64,000 bases of DNA from NCBI RefSeq assembly GCF_017948265.1, contig NZ_CP072852.1:3596001-3660000 (forward strand). Direction: 5' to 3'. This document shows positions 18,115 to 26,430 of the stretch, in pieces (position 1 is the stretch's first letter; each line of letters opens with the position of its first letter). The notes beneath the pieces are model-generated. The model saw nothing but the letters and a program-made list of their open reading frames with translations. It was not told where the DNA came from and did not search any database. Position numbers and translations under genes: made by a program. The DNA comes from Rhodoferax sp. PAMC 29310. GTDB lineage: Bacteria > Pseudomonadota > Gammaproteobacteria > Burkholderiales > Burkholderiaceae_C.

Positions 18115-18582
18115 ATGACCGGGGTGCAGTCCACCATCGAAGCCTGTTTCGAGGCGATGACGCCCCACAACATCGACCTGGTCTTGGCCGTGGAGCAACA
18201 AGCCTATGCCCACCCCTGGGTTCGAGCCAACTTCACTGACGCCCTTGCCTCGGGCTATCAAGCCCAGTTGCTGATGGGCGGAGACATTCTGCTGGGCTAC
18301 TTTGTGGCGATGAAGGGGGTCGATGAGGTGCATCTTCTGAACATCACTGTGGCCCCTGCGTACCAGCGCCAAGGCTGGGCACATGTCATGCTGGATGCCA
18401 TGGCCGTGTGGGCGCGTGGGCAGGGTGCCGAATGGCTCTGGCTGGAGGTTCGGGTGGGCAATTTGCGCGCCATGCATGTTTATGAAAGCCAGGGGTTTGA
18501 GGCCGTTGGCCAACGCAAAAACTATTACCCCGACGGGCATGGCCAGCGCGAGCACGCGGTGGTGATGAGCCGACGTCTGTGA
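18115..18582 (+). CDS. rimI: Ribosomal-protein-alanine N-acetyltransferase RimI
   Basis: A 155-residue GNAT acetyltransferase. The acetyl-CoA binding motif is VAPAYQRQGWAHVMLDAM, preceded by HLLNITV, and the C-terminal FYESQGF-like motif reads VYESQGFEAVGQRKNYY. RimI acetylates the N-terminal Ala of ribosomal protein S18. It is co-transcribed with tsaB upstream and is followed 12 nt later by a uracil-DNA-glycosylase-like gene. Confidence 0.92.
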   Translation: MTGVQSTIEACFEAMTPHNIDLVLAVEQQAYAHPWVRANFTDALASGYQAQLLMGGDILLGYFVAMKGVDEVHLLNITVAPAYQRQGWAHVMLDAMAVWARGQGAEWLWLEVRVGNLRAMHVYESQGFEAVGQRKNYYPDGHGQREHAVVMSRRL

Positions 18583-18594
18583 AAATACAGCCCC

Positions 18595-19491
18595 ATGAGC
18601 CTTGACCTAGACGACCGCCACCGCGCCATGCTGCAGGAAATGGGCGTGCACGTCTGGTGGCCTCAAGCCGACGCGCCGGTTGTTGAGGCCGCGCCGGCAC
18701 CGGCTTCGGTCCCGCTGGCGCAACCCACCGCGCCGCCCGCGGTGATACCTGCAGAAGCGTCGATTGCGATTGAACATCGGGTGGTTGACGCCCTGTCCGT
18801 TCGCGGCGGGGTCTCCCGGCCGGCTCAGAACACAGGATCGGTCGTGTTTGACGCCGATGCTGTGGTGGGTGAAATGGCGCACGCGGATTGGGCCGGCTTG
18901 AGCGAGGCCATCTCAGCCTGCCAAGCCTGCAAGCTGTGCGTGGGCCGGCGAGCGCCGGTTTTCAGTGCCATGGCGGCGACTGCTCAGGCCGATTGGCTGG
19001 TCGTGGGCGATCCGCCGGAAGACGGCGACGAGCGTGCTGGCTTTCCATTTTCGGATCAAGTGGGACTGTTGCTGGACAACATGCTGAAAGCAGTCGGTGT
19101 GACCCGCCAGGACGCCCTTGCACCCGTCGCTGCATCGCAGGCGGCCTACTTGACGCATGTCGTTAAATGCCGTCCCGCACTGCCGCGTGCGCCGCAACCC
19201 CAGGACCTGGCCGCTTGCGAGTCCTATTTGAAGCGTGAAATTGCGTTGACACAGCCCAAAGTTATTTTGGCCATGGGGCGGGTGGCCGCCCAAACGCTGC
19301 TTCGCGAAAGTGATGCTCAAGTCGGCACAACGCCGTTGGGAAAGCTGCGCGGTCAAATTTACCAGTACCAGGGGATTCCCGTGGTGGTCAGTTACCCCCC
19401 AACTTACCTGCTGCGCACTCAGCAGGACAAAGCCCGCGCTTGGGCTGATCTGTGCCTCGCCCTGTCGGTGGCGCGACCGGATCAGGTGTAA
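18595..19491 (+). CDS. Uracil-DNA glycosylase superfamily protein (family 4-like) with altered active-site motifs
   Basis: A 298-residue protein with an Ala/Pro-rich N-terminal 90 residues and a C-terminal family 4-type UDG domain. Cysteines able to hold a [4Fe-4S] cluster are present (CQACKLC near residue 106; VKCRPALPRAPQPQDLAAC). LLLDNMLKAVGV and LRGQIYQYQGIP match the family. Two active-site motifs differ from the textbook form: motif A reads VVGDPPEDGDE instead of GExPGxxED, and motif B reads SYPPTYLLR instead of YHPxYLLR, so the usual His is Pro (about residue 268). It may be a variant subfamily or a protein with weakened activity. Confidence 0.78.
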   Translation: MSLDLDDRHRAMLQEMGVHVWWPQADAPVVEAAPAPASVPLAQPTAPPAVIPAEASIAIEHRVVDALSVRGGVSRPAQNTGSVVFDADAVVGEMAHADWAGLSEAISACQACKLCVGRRAPVFSAMAATAQADWLVVGDPPEDGDERAGFPFSDQVGLLLDNMLKAVGVTRQDALAPVAASQAAYLTHVVKCRPALPRAPQPQDLAACESYLKREIALTQPKVILAMGRVAAQTLLRESDAQVGTTPLGKLRGQIYQYQGIPVVVSYPPTYLLRTQQDKARAWADLCLALSVARPDQV

Positions 19492-19533
19492 AAGTGCATT
19501 CGTTGGATTGAATTTAATAAGAAAGCCCTCTCT

Positions 19534-20175
19534 ATGACCCTCGCAAGCACCACTCTGGCTGCCATACAGCAGGCGGGCGCGGCCGTTTACGCCGCCGATG
19601 CCGACCTGAAACAGGCCACGCAAAGCTACGCCGAACGCGTGACCACCGCCATGGACCACAACCCCTTTGGTTTGGGCAATGACGCCTTGTTTGAAAACTG
19701 GAAGCTGGTGGCACGGCTGTCGCAATCGATGGGGGTCATTGAAGCCGAGCTCAAGAAAATTTATTTTCTTGCCGAAGACCTCGTGGGTGAAGGGACTGCT
19801 GTGGTTTCTACTCTGCCCGCCTTGAGCGCCCCAGTGGCGGAAACACCGACTGATGTCGTGGCCAAGTCCACCGCCCGGACGGGTGCGCGTCGCCGCCTAG
19901 GCGACCGCCGTACCGGCGCGAATCGTTTGATGGCCATGCCAGAGGCCGCCAAGTTGCCTAGCAACGCTGCCAAGCTCCTGCAGCACCTTGAAACCGCGCT
20001 CAATACGGAAGAGTTTCGGTTGATCAAACAAACGGCGAGTGCCCGGACCATTGGTATTCCCTTGGGGTCGGTCTCAGCGGCCATCAAAACCCTGCTTGCC
20101 AACGGTCATCTGATTGCGGGGTCCGCAGGTGGCTTCAAGTTGAAGCGCTTCGATGCGGCGGAGGTTCTGGTTTGA
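19534..20175 (+). CDS. Hypothetical protein, possibly winged-helix C-terminus
   Basis: A 213-residue protein I do not recognise. Residues 1-85 are helical and include DHNPFGLGNDALFENWKLVARLSQSMG. Residues 95-140 are a basic, Ala-rich linker (TGARRRLGDRRTGANR). Residues about 145-210 (NTEEFRLIKQTASARTIGIPLGSVSAAIKTLLANGHLIAG) look like a winged helix. A DNA-binding role is only suggested by this fold guess and the basic linker. The next gene starts inside its stop codon, so the two are coupled. Confidence 0.6.
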   Translation: MTLASTTLAAIQQAGAAVYAADADLKQATQSYAERVTTAMDHNPFGLGNDALFENWKLVARLSQSMGVIEAELKKIYFLAEDLVGEGTAVVSTLPALSAPVAETPTDVVAKSTARTGARRRLGDRRTGANRLMAMPEAAKLPSNAAKLLQHLETALNTEEFRLIKQTASARTIGIPLGSVSAAIKTLLANGHLIAGSAGGFKLKRFDAAEVLV

Positions 20176-20570
20176 AAATCATTATTCGCACCTTTTTCAA
20201 GACCCTTCGTTGGGTGCTGGGCCCAGTGATGGTATTACGGGAATACCTGACCCGTCCCACGGGGCTGGTTCGCTCGCCAGCGGAGCAAGCTCGCGTGGAT
20301 CAGCAATGTGAAGGTCTGGCGCTCTACCAGTACCGAACATGTCCTTTTTGTATCAAAGTGCGTCAGGAAATGCGTCGCTTGTCTCTGAACGTGGCACAAC
20401 ACGATGCCCAACCCGACGGCCCCCACAGGGCCAGTTTGTTGGCGGGAGGGGGGCAGGCCAAGGTTCCCTGTCTGAAAATCACGGATGAAACAGGTCAAAG
20501 TCAGTGGATGTATGAGTCGAGCGCTATCAACGCCTATCTGAATAACCGGTTTTCGCGTCAAAGTACCTGA
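20172..20570 (+). CDS. Membrane-anchored glutaredoxin-like / GST N-terminal domain protein
   Basis: A 132-residue protein. The first 30 residues are hydrophobic and basic (IIIRTFFKTLRWVLGPVMVLREYLTRP) and probably anchor it to the membrane. The rest is a thioredoxin fold with CPFC in YQYRTCPFCIKVRQEMRRL and the cis-Pro loop AKVPCLKI. The last part, YESSAINAYLNNRF, is typical of GST N-terminal and glutaredoxin 2-like proteins. The start is TTG at 20172 overlapping the previous stop (TTGA), preceded by GGAGG. A glutathione-dependent disulfide role is likely; the target is unknown. Confidence 0.82.
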   Translation: MKIIIRTFFKTLRWVLGPVMVLREYLTRPTGLVRSPAEQARVDQQCEGLALYQYRTCPFCIKVRQEMRRLSLNVAQHDAQPDGPHRASLLAGGGQAKVPCLKITDETGQSQWMYESSAINAYLNNRFSRQST

Positions 20571-20667
20571 TTGACGGCTCTATATCAGGGCGGTCAACTT
20601 GCTGATCGCTGAAAAAAGTTGCAAACTGCACAAGGTTAATCAAGTGAATCAATGAAAAGGAAATAAC

Positions 20668-21324
20668 ATGAATAAAATTTCAACTCATACCCGGGTTCTC
20701 GCCCTTAGTCTGAGTGCCGTCGTGGTGTTTGTCAGTGGCTGTGCAAACATGACAGATGCACAGCGCAGTTCTGCCATTGGCGCTGGCGTCGGCGGCTTGG
20801 CTGGGGTGGCCATTGGCGACAGCGGCAAGTCAGCCGCCATCGGTGCGGGCTTGGGTGCCTTGGGTGGCTACATCTGGTCCAACCAAATGGCTCAGAAAAA
20901 GGCCGCCATGGAGCAAGCTACGGCGGGCACAGGCGTTGGCGTCACGCAGACTTCGGATAACCAGCTCAAGCTGAATATTCCCAGTGACATTTCGTTCGAC
21001 ACCGGTCGTTCCGACATCAAGTCGAACTTGCGCCCTGTGCTTGACCAATTTGCCCAAGGCCTGAGCAACCAGCCAAACACCGAAATTCGCATCGTGGGGC
21101 ACACGGACAGCACCGGGTCTGACTCCATCAACAACCCGTTGTCCTTCAGCCGCGCCGCCAGCGCGCGAGATTACCTCTCGTCGCGCGGGGTTGACTCACG
21201 CCGCATCCAGATTGATGGTCGAGGTTCACGTGAACCGATTGCCGACAATGGTTCAGATGCCGGTCGCTCTGCGAATCGCCGTATCGAGATCTTCTTGGCG
21301 GAGCGATCCACTGCTCAACGCTAA
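20668..21324 (+). CDS. OmpA-family lipoprotein with glycine-zipper domain
   Basis: A 218-residue lipoprotein. The signal peptide ends in the lipobox VSGC (Cys about 25). Residues about 35-70 form a glycine zipper (IGAGVGGLAGVAIGD and IGAGLGALGGYIW), and residues about 105-215 are an OmpA-type peptidoglycan-binding domain (ISFDTGRSDIK, IRIVGHTDSTGSDSIN, RAASARDYLSSRGVD, NRRIEIFL). It probably links the outer membrane to the cell wall. A clear ribosome-binding site (AAAGGAAATAAC) precedes the ATG, and an intrinsic terminator follows at once. Confidence 0.9.
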   Translation: MNKISTHTRVLALSLSAVVVFVSGCANMTDAQRSSAIGAGVGGLAGVAIGDSGKSAAIGAGLGALGGYIWSNQMAQKKAAMEQATAGTGVGVTQTSDNQLKLNIPSDISFDTGRSDIKSNLRPVLDQFAQGLSNQPNTEIRIVGHTDSTGSDSINNPLSFSRAASARDYLSSRGVDSRRIQIDGRGSREPIADNGSDAGRSANRRIEIFLAERSTAQR

Positions 21325-21343
21325 GTCCACGGGGCTTTCAACC

Positions 21344-21370
21344 AAAAGGGGGCCTTGGCCTCCTTTTTTT
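21344..21370 (+). terminator. Intrinsic terminator after the OmpA-family gene
   Basis: AAAAGGGGGCC pairs with GGCCTCCTTTT across a two-base loop, with one G-U pair, and the stem runs into a T tract. It ends about 30 nt before the pyrF start, so pyrF needs its own promoter or read-through. Confidence 0.8.
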
Positions 21371-21399
21371 ATTCAATGCACGCTTCTTACAATAAGCGC

Positions 21400-22263
21400 A
21401 TGACATTTTTAGACAAGTTGCGCACCGCCGAGCGCCAAAACGGCTCTCTCTTGTGTGTCGGCCTGGACCCCGATCCGGCCAAGTTCCCCAGCCGTTGGCG
21501 TGGTGACGCCAGTCACATTTACAATTTTTGTGCCGCCATCGTCGACGCCACAGCCGACTTGGTGCTGGCCTTCAAGCCTCAGATTGCTTACTTCGCCGCC
21601 CACCGGGCGGAAAACCAGCTTGAGCGCCTCATGGCGCACATGCAGCGTACGGCGCCGCATGTGCCGGTCATTTTGGATGCCAAGCGGGGGGACATCGGCA
21701 GCACGGCCGAGCAGTACGCCATTGAGGCATTTGAACGCTATGGCGCCGATGCAGTCACGCTGTCACCTTTTATGGGGTTTGACTCGGTTCAGCCGTACTT
21801 GAAGTACCACGGAAAAGGTGCTTTTCTCTTGTGCCGCACGTCCAATCCGGGCGGTGATGATTTGCAAATCCAGCGTTTGGCCAGTGTCGAAGGCGAACCG
21901 CTGATGTACGAGCATGTCGCGCAATTGGCGCAAGGTCCCTGGAACCTCAATGGTCAATTGGGGCTCGTTGTCGGCGCCACTTACCCGGCTGAGATTGAAC
22001 GGGTGCGAGCCGTCGCCCCGACGCTGCCACTGTTGATTCCAGGCGTAGGTGCACAGGGGGGTGACGCGGTGGCCACGGTGAAAGCCGGATGGCGCGGCAC
22101 CCGTGATGCCCAAGGGCAGGTGTTGGAGACGAGTGCGCCCATCATCGTCAACTCCTCCCGCTCGATCATTTATGCCTCGGCGGGCGAGGACTTTGCTCAG
22201 ATGGCTCGCCAAGAGGCCATCAGGACCCGCGACACACTGCGGGCCGCCCAGCAACAGGCATGA
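21400..22263 (+). CDS. pyrF: Orotidine 5'-phosphate decarboxylase, group 2
   Basis: The ATG at 21400 gives 287 residues. It is the long group 2 form of the TIM-barrel enzyme that makes UMP from OMP. Motifs are [14 protein letters not shown] near the N-terminus, the catalytic [18 protein letters not shown] (Asp-Lys-Asp array), [27 protein letters not shown] and [10 protein letters not shown] near the C-terminus. A longer frame upstream runs through the terminator and is not used. Confidence 0.95.
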   Translation: MTFLDKLRTAERQNGSLLCVGLDPDPAKFPSRWRGDASHIYNFCAAIVDATADLVLAFKPQIAYFAAHRAENQLERLMAHMQRTAPHVPVILDAKRGDIGSTAEQYAIEAFERYGADAVTLSPFMGFDSVQPYLKYHGKGAFLLCRTSNPGGDDLQIQRLASVEGEPLMYEHVAQLAQGPWNLNGQLGLVVGATYPAEIERVRAVAPTLPLLIPGVGAQGGDAVATVKAGWRGTRDAQGQVLETSAPIIVNSSRSIIYASAGEDFAQMARQEAIRTRDTLRAAQQQA

Positions 22264-22293
22264 AACCGGGACAATGAACGGTACCCGCGCTAG

Positions 22294-22677
22294 TCAGTCG
22301 TCGTCCCCCAGGCGGTAGTTCAACAAAGCCGGTGCGGCTTCATCCTGGTCCATGGCGTGCTCCATCGCCAGGTGGTGCTTGCGAGTCAAGCCGTGAAACT
22401 CCGCAAAAGGACCATTCAGCAAGTAGATATGAGGCTTGCCGTGCGGCAAAGCGGTGGGCAGCGCGCCGGTTGGGCCGCCTTGGGCGCGCTCGACCTCTGC
22501 CACTCCCAAAGCCAACAGGTCGCCGATCAGTTGGCTGCAGGTCTTCTCACGGTGCATTTCACACAGTGCCTCCATCTGTGCGGCCAAAGCAATCGGCAAC
22601 CGGAACGCGTATCTCCTGCGCGTGAGGTGATGATCAGATTGACCCTGGGTTGCAGGCTGGGCTTTCAATTTTTCCAT
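22294..22677 (-). CDS. Hypothetical protein, ribbon-helix-helix-like, downstream of the FapF-like gene
   Basis: The Met at 22677 gives 127 residues. A TTG at 22692 is also open and would overlap the barrel stop. The central part RYAFRLPIALAAQMEALCEMHREKTCSQLIGDLLALGVAEVERA has the strand-helix-helix look of a ribbon-helix-helix or related regulator. The C-terminal half (PHIYLLNGPFAEFHGLTRKHHLAMEHAMD) is unknown. It starts 11 nt after the barrel gene stop on the same strand, so it belongs to that transcription unit. The IS256 in the barrel gene would be polar on it. Confidence 0.6.
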   Translation of the reverse strand: MEKLKAQPATQGQSDHHLTRRRYAFRLPIALAAQMEALCEMHREKTCSQLIGDLLALGVAEVERAQGGPTGALPTALPHGKPHIYLLNGPFAEFHGLTRKHHLAMEHAMDQDEAAPALLNYRLGDDD

Positions 22678-22688
22678 GGGGCCGGATG

Positions 22689-23265
22689 TCAAAAAGTCAT
22701 GGGCAGGCGCACGCTGACCGTGACGTCCGGCGTGTCAGCCGTGAGTCCTGCGCCAACAGAAACACTCAGTGAGTACTTGCTGTTGAAGCGATAAGAGTAC
22801 CCCAGCAACAAGGTCGCGAGTTGAGTTCGAACTGATCCGGTCGCCACCTGACCATTGGCGCGAAGTCGTGCCACCGAGCTGTGGTCATAGCCCAGGCTCA
22901 ATGACGACTTCTCATTCAACGCCAGACCGATGCCGAAATTGAAGCCGAGCACACCACCGGGCGCGATCGTTCCCAAGAACTCTTCTTCGCCGTTCAAGAC
23001 CTTGCGACTGACATTGTCGCGGGCGAAGTTGTGGGTGTAGGTCACGCTGCCAAAGAACACGGCGGGATCCGACGGATAGAGGACAGTGAGCCCCGCTTGC
23101 AGTGAGTAAAAGCCCGACCCGGTCGGCAAATCCAAGGGCAAACCGGTGCCCGTTGTGTTGCCCACACAGCGTGTTTGGCAGTCGGTCACGACGTCAAACG
23201 GGTCTTTGCCGGTCCGCGTTTTAAAGCGCATGGAGGCGATGTAAAACGGCGTGTCGACGCCGCCG
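22689..23265 (-). pseudogene. FapF-like outer-membrane barrel protein, 3' fragment after IS256 insertion
   Basis: This is the C-terminal half of the barrel gene whose 5' part is at 24598-25282. Translation in the restored frame gives transmembrane-strand patterns such as GSGFYSLQAGLTVLYP, FGSVTYTHNFA, SSLSLGYDHSSVARL and LLLGYSYRFNSKYSLSVSVGAGL, ending in a terminal Phe (RLPMTF) as barrel proteins do. Removing the IS and one copy of the 8-bp target duplication (CGCCGCCG, 23258-23265 and 24598-24605) gives one 417-residue frame. Two Cys (DCQTRC) lie in a predicted extracellular loop. Confidence 0.78.
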
Positions 23266-24597
23266 GAGGGTGTAAGAAGTTTTGTGTAAACGGTTATTTG
23301 GCAGGAAACTGCTGTCTTGCATGGAGCCGAGATGACCGTAGAGATGAAACCCTTACCCGCCGAGCTGATTGACGCCCTGTTGGCCGACTACAAAAAGCCC
23401 GAAGACCTGATTGGCCAGAATGGCCTCTTGACGCAGCTCACCAAAGCCTTGGTCGAGCGAGCTTTGCAAGCCGAATTGACCGGCCACCTGGGTCACGGCA
23501 AGAACCAGTTGGTTGCCAATGAAGCGGGCAACACCCGCAACGGGTGCAGCAAGAAAACGCTCAAAGGCGATTTTGGCCAGCTACCCATAGAAATCCCCCG
23601 TGACCGCGCCGGCACCTTCGAGCCCCAACTGATTGGCAAACACCAGACCCGCTGGAGCGGCTTTGACGACAAGATACTGTCGCTGTATGCCCGAGGCATG
23701 ACGGTACGCGAGATTCAAGGCCATCTGCAGGAGATGTACGGCGCCGAAGTGTCTCCTACCCTGATTTCATCCGTGACCGACGCCGTCATGGACGAGGTCA
23801 AAGCCTGGCAGTCGCGCCCCTTGGAGGCGCTGTACCCCATCGTCTACATGGACTGCATTCACGTCAAGGTGCGCGACAACGGTACTGTGCGGGTCAAGGC
23901 CCTGTACTTGGCCATTGGCGTCAACCTGGACGGCCTCAAAGAGGTACTGGGCCTGTGGATGGCCCAAACCGAAGGGGCCAAGTTCTGGCTGCAGGTGGTG
24001 ACTGAACTGAAGAATCGGGGCGTGGCTGACATCTTTATCGCCTGCGTAGATGGGCTCAAAGGTTTCCCTGACGCCATTGAGGCAGTCTTCCCCAAGGCGA
24101 CGGTGCAGCTTTGCATTGTTCACATGGTGCGTCACAGCCTGAACTTCGTGGGGTGGAAACAGCGCAAGGAAGTCGCCGCGGATTTGCGGCTGATTTACGC
24201 TGCGCCCACTGAATCCGAAGCTGAGCGACAACTCACGGCATTCGAGGTCAAATGGGACGATTCCTTCGCTCCGATTGGGCGCTCCTGGCGGCGCAACTGG
24301 ACACACTTGATACCGTTCTTTGAATACCCGCCAGACATCCGAAAAGTGATTTACACGACCAACGCCATTGAGTCCGTGAACATGAGCCTGCGCAAAATAA
24401 CCAAGACCCGCGGCTCGTTCCCATCTGAGGACGCAGTGTTCAAGCTGTTCTATCTGGCACTGAACAACATCAGCCAGAAATGGACGATGCCGATTCGGGA
24501 TTGGAAGGCTGCTCTGAACCGCTTTACCATTCAGTTTGACGAGCGCATGCCGCGCGTCTAACTTAACCGCCGTTTACACAAAATTCGGGACACCCTC
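23266..24597 (+). mobile_element. IS256-family insertion sequence, copy 1 (1332 bp)
   Basis: The ends are imperfect inverted repeats. The left begins GAGGGTGTAAGAAG and the right, read inward, begins GAGGGTGTCCCGAA; both continue into TTTTGTGTAAACGG. It is flanked by the 8-bp duplication CGCCGCCG, the usual size for IS256. It carries one transposase gene. A copy of the same length with an identical transposase lies inverted at 39552-40883. The intact duplication shows simple transposition into the barrel gene. Confidence 0.95.
23332..24561 (+). CDS. IS256-family transposase (copy 1)
   Basis: A 409-residue mutator-type DDE transposase. GGAG sits 5 nt before the ATG at 23332. N-terminal DNA-binding region: LVERALQAELTGHLGHGKNQL. 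Catalytic core: VYMDCIHVKVRD (first Asp), FIACVDGLKGFPDAI (second Asp) and YTTNAIESVN (Glu). The length and all motifs look intact, and the protein is identical to that of the copy at 39588-40817, so the element should be active. An alternative TTG start at 23317 would add five residues. Confidence 0.95.
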   Translation: MTVEMKPLPAELIDALLADYKKPEDLIGQNGLLTQLTKALVERALQAELTGHLGHGKNQLVANEAGNTRNGCSKKTLKGDFGQLPIEIPRDRAGTFEPQLIGKHQTRWSGFDDKILSLYARGMTVREIQGHLQEMYGAEVSPTLISSVTDAVMDEVKAWQSRPLEALYPIVYMDCIHVKVRDNGTVRVKALYLAIGVNLDGLKEVLGLWMAQTEGAKFWLQVVTELKNRGVADIFIACVDGLKGFPDAIEAVFPKATVQLCIVHMVRHSLNFVGWKQRKEVAADLRLIYAAPTESEAERQLTAFEVKWDDSFAPIGRSWRRNWTHLIPFFEYPPDIRKVIYTTNAIESVNMSLRKITKTRGSFPSEDAVFKLFYLALNNISQKWTMPIRDWKAALNRFTIQFDERMPRV

Positions 24598-25282
24598 CGC
24601 CGCCGTCATTCAATTGATAGCGTGCGCCGAATTCCAAATCTCCCATGGCCATCCCGCTGGAGGAAAAGACGCGGTCAGTCGCCGTCCCCACAATGATTTC
24701 GCGACTGACCGTGGAGTCAGACCGGTACACATAGGGCGCGCGGATCTCCAACTCAAGGCGCCGCGTGACGCCAAACCGCGCTGACAGAGCGCCCGTGAGC
24801 GTGTTGCGTTTCACCTCCCTCACATCAATCAGTCCAATCAGGAGCGCCGGGATAATGGTGTAACCCACCAGTGCGACCCGGTTGCTCGATGAGTAGCCGT
24901 ATTGCACTGAGGGCTCAAGTACGTAATGGCCGGGTAGAGTCAGCACACCGGGTTGCTCGAAGATGGGTGCGACCTCGGGCGGGCGACCCTGTGCTTCAGG
25001 TGCTTTGCCAACCGGTTCGACTTGATTGGTTGTCGCCTGAGCCACTTGCGACCCACCCGGCGCAGTTCCTGTGCCTCGTTGTGTGGCCAAACGGTCCCAG
25101 CTAAGAGTGCCACGCAGGTTGTCGATCAGCGCTCGCTGCTCCTCCACCTGACGCTCCAGGGCTTCCACCCTGGCAGAGATGTCGTCTCCCGGTCGGGTGA
25201 CGGTTTGCGCCTGTGCCGCACCACTCAGCAGCAACAGGGCGTAACTCACAGCGCTCATTGGAAGAGTGTTCTGGTGTGCCAT
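24598..25282 (-). pseudogene. FapF-like outer-membrane barrel protein, 5' fragment (interrupted by IS256)
   Basis: The start at 25282 follows GGAG. A signal peptide (MAHQNTLPMSAVSYALLLLS, cleavage near AQA) is followed by a coiled coil (DDISARVEALERQVEEQRALIDNLRG, about residues 32-58), a Gln/Pro-rich linker and then barrel strands (LEPSVQYGYSSSNRVAL, LELEIRAPYVYRSD). A coiled coil before a barrel is the architecture of Pseudomonas FapF, the trimeric amyloid-secretion channel. That name is inferred from architecture and from the neighbouring C39 peptidase and fibre genes. The IS256 enters after GARYQLNDG, about residue 228 of 417. Confidence 0.75.
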
Positions 25283-25361
25283 GGTCTGTTCTCCGTCTTC
25301 TTGGTGACCGATGCTCCCCATCCGACCGCTGCCATTTTGGGCTTGTCGATTGGTATGCTTG

Positions 25362-25385
25362 CTCCTCTCCAGTGTTGGAGAGGAG
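25362..25385. promoter_or_regulatory. Perfect 10-bp-arm palindrome between the barrel and activator genes
   Basis: CTCCTCTCCA and TGGAGAGGAG are exact reverse complements separated by GTGT. It is about 80 nt upstream of the barrel start on the minus strand and 160 nt upstream of the divergent activator start. The rest of the 260-nt gap shows no gene. It may be an operator, or a hairpin if transcribed. Confidence 0.5.
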
Positions 25386-25545
25386 CGGGGTTGTCAACTT
25401 GAGAAAAATCAAGACAGAACGACACCAGCGCGATCAGGCAGCGGCAAGTGCTATGACAAAAATCAAGTCAAAAAATTTCCGGCCGCGTAAGCTGGTTCCA
25501 TAAGGCCCGCTACCTGTTGAAGAGGTCATCACTAGGGATTGACAC

Positions 25546-26393
25546 ATGGCATTGAGACGCTTGTTGATCATCGCGCTGGGAAAAGCTTTGGAATGTGAAG
25601 TGCCTGGTGAGTTGAGTTCTTCGTGGGATTTGCGACTAGCGGACCAATTGGGTGGCGCACAAAAGCTGTTGAACACACAGCCGACCCCGGTTGCGCTGTT
25701 GTTGTTGGGGGAGATGGATGACACCGAGGTGAACACCCTGGACCAATGGTTGCAAACGCAGCCCTCGACTCAGTGGGTCGCCGTCTTGCCGGTGGACGCC
25801 ATCAAGCGCTTGCTTTGCCGCGATTTAATCGTTCAGCACTTTTTTGATTTCCATACCTGGCCGATTGATACTGAGCGACTCAACCACACATTGGGCCATG
25901 CGTTTGGTTATGCCGAGTTGAGAAGTCGGTCTCATCGCCCTGCGGCGCAGCGGCAAGACATGGCACTTGTGGGTCAAAGTGCGGCGATTCAGCAACTTCG
26001 TCATCAAATTCGAAAGGTGGCTCAGGTTGGCGCCCCGGTATTGATTGCAGGTGAGAGCGGCAGCGGAAAGGAGTTGACGGCGCGCGCAGTGCACAACCAC
26101 TCGTCCCGCGCGAAGGGGCCATTCGTTGCGGTGAATTGCGGCGCCATCCCGGCCAGCTTGATCCAGTCAGAATTGTTTGGCTATGAGAGAGGCGCTTTCA
26201 CCGGCGCGGCGAGGGAAAAGCGCGGACTGATTGAGTCAGCCGGTGGGGGCACGTTGTTTTTGGACGAAATTGGCGATTTGCCAATCGAGTTGCAGGCCAA
26301 CCTGTTGCGCTTCTTGCAAGAGGGCCACATCAACAGAGTGGGTTCGTCCCAATGCATTGCGGTCGATGTCAGGGTCATCGCCTCCTCTCATAT
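25546..26393 (+). pseudogene. VpsR-like sigma-54 activator, 5' fragment (interrupted by IS3-family element)
   Basis: Residues 1-125 are a degenerate receiver-like domain ([20 protein letters not shown] ... WVAVLPVD). Residues from about 140 are the AAA+ domain: [21 protein letters not shown], Walker A GESGSGKE, the sigma-54 contact loop [13 protein letters not shown] ([13 protein letters not shown]), and Walker [14 protein letters not shown]. The fragment stops at VIASSH, where the IS3 element enters. Removing the IS and one TAT joins it in frame to 27687-28173 for a total of 444 residues, the same length as V. cholerae VpsR, a c-di-GMP-responsive biofilm activator. The likely targets are the fibre genes downstream. 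Confidence 0.85.
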
Positions 26394-26430
26394 TGACCTT
26401 GCCCCTGGAATCCGTATCCCATAACCGAGA

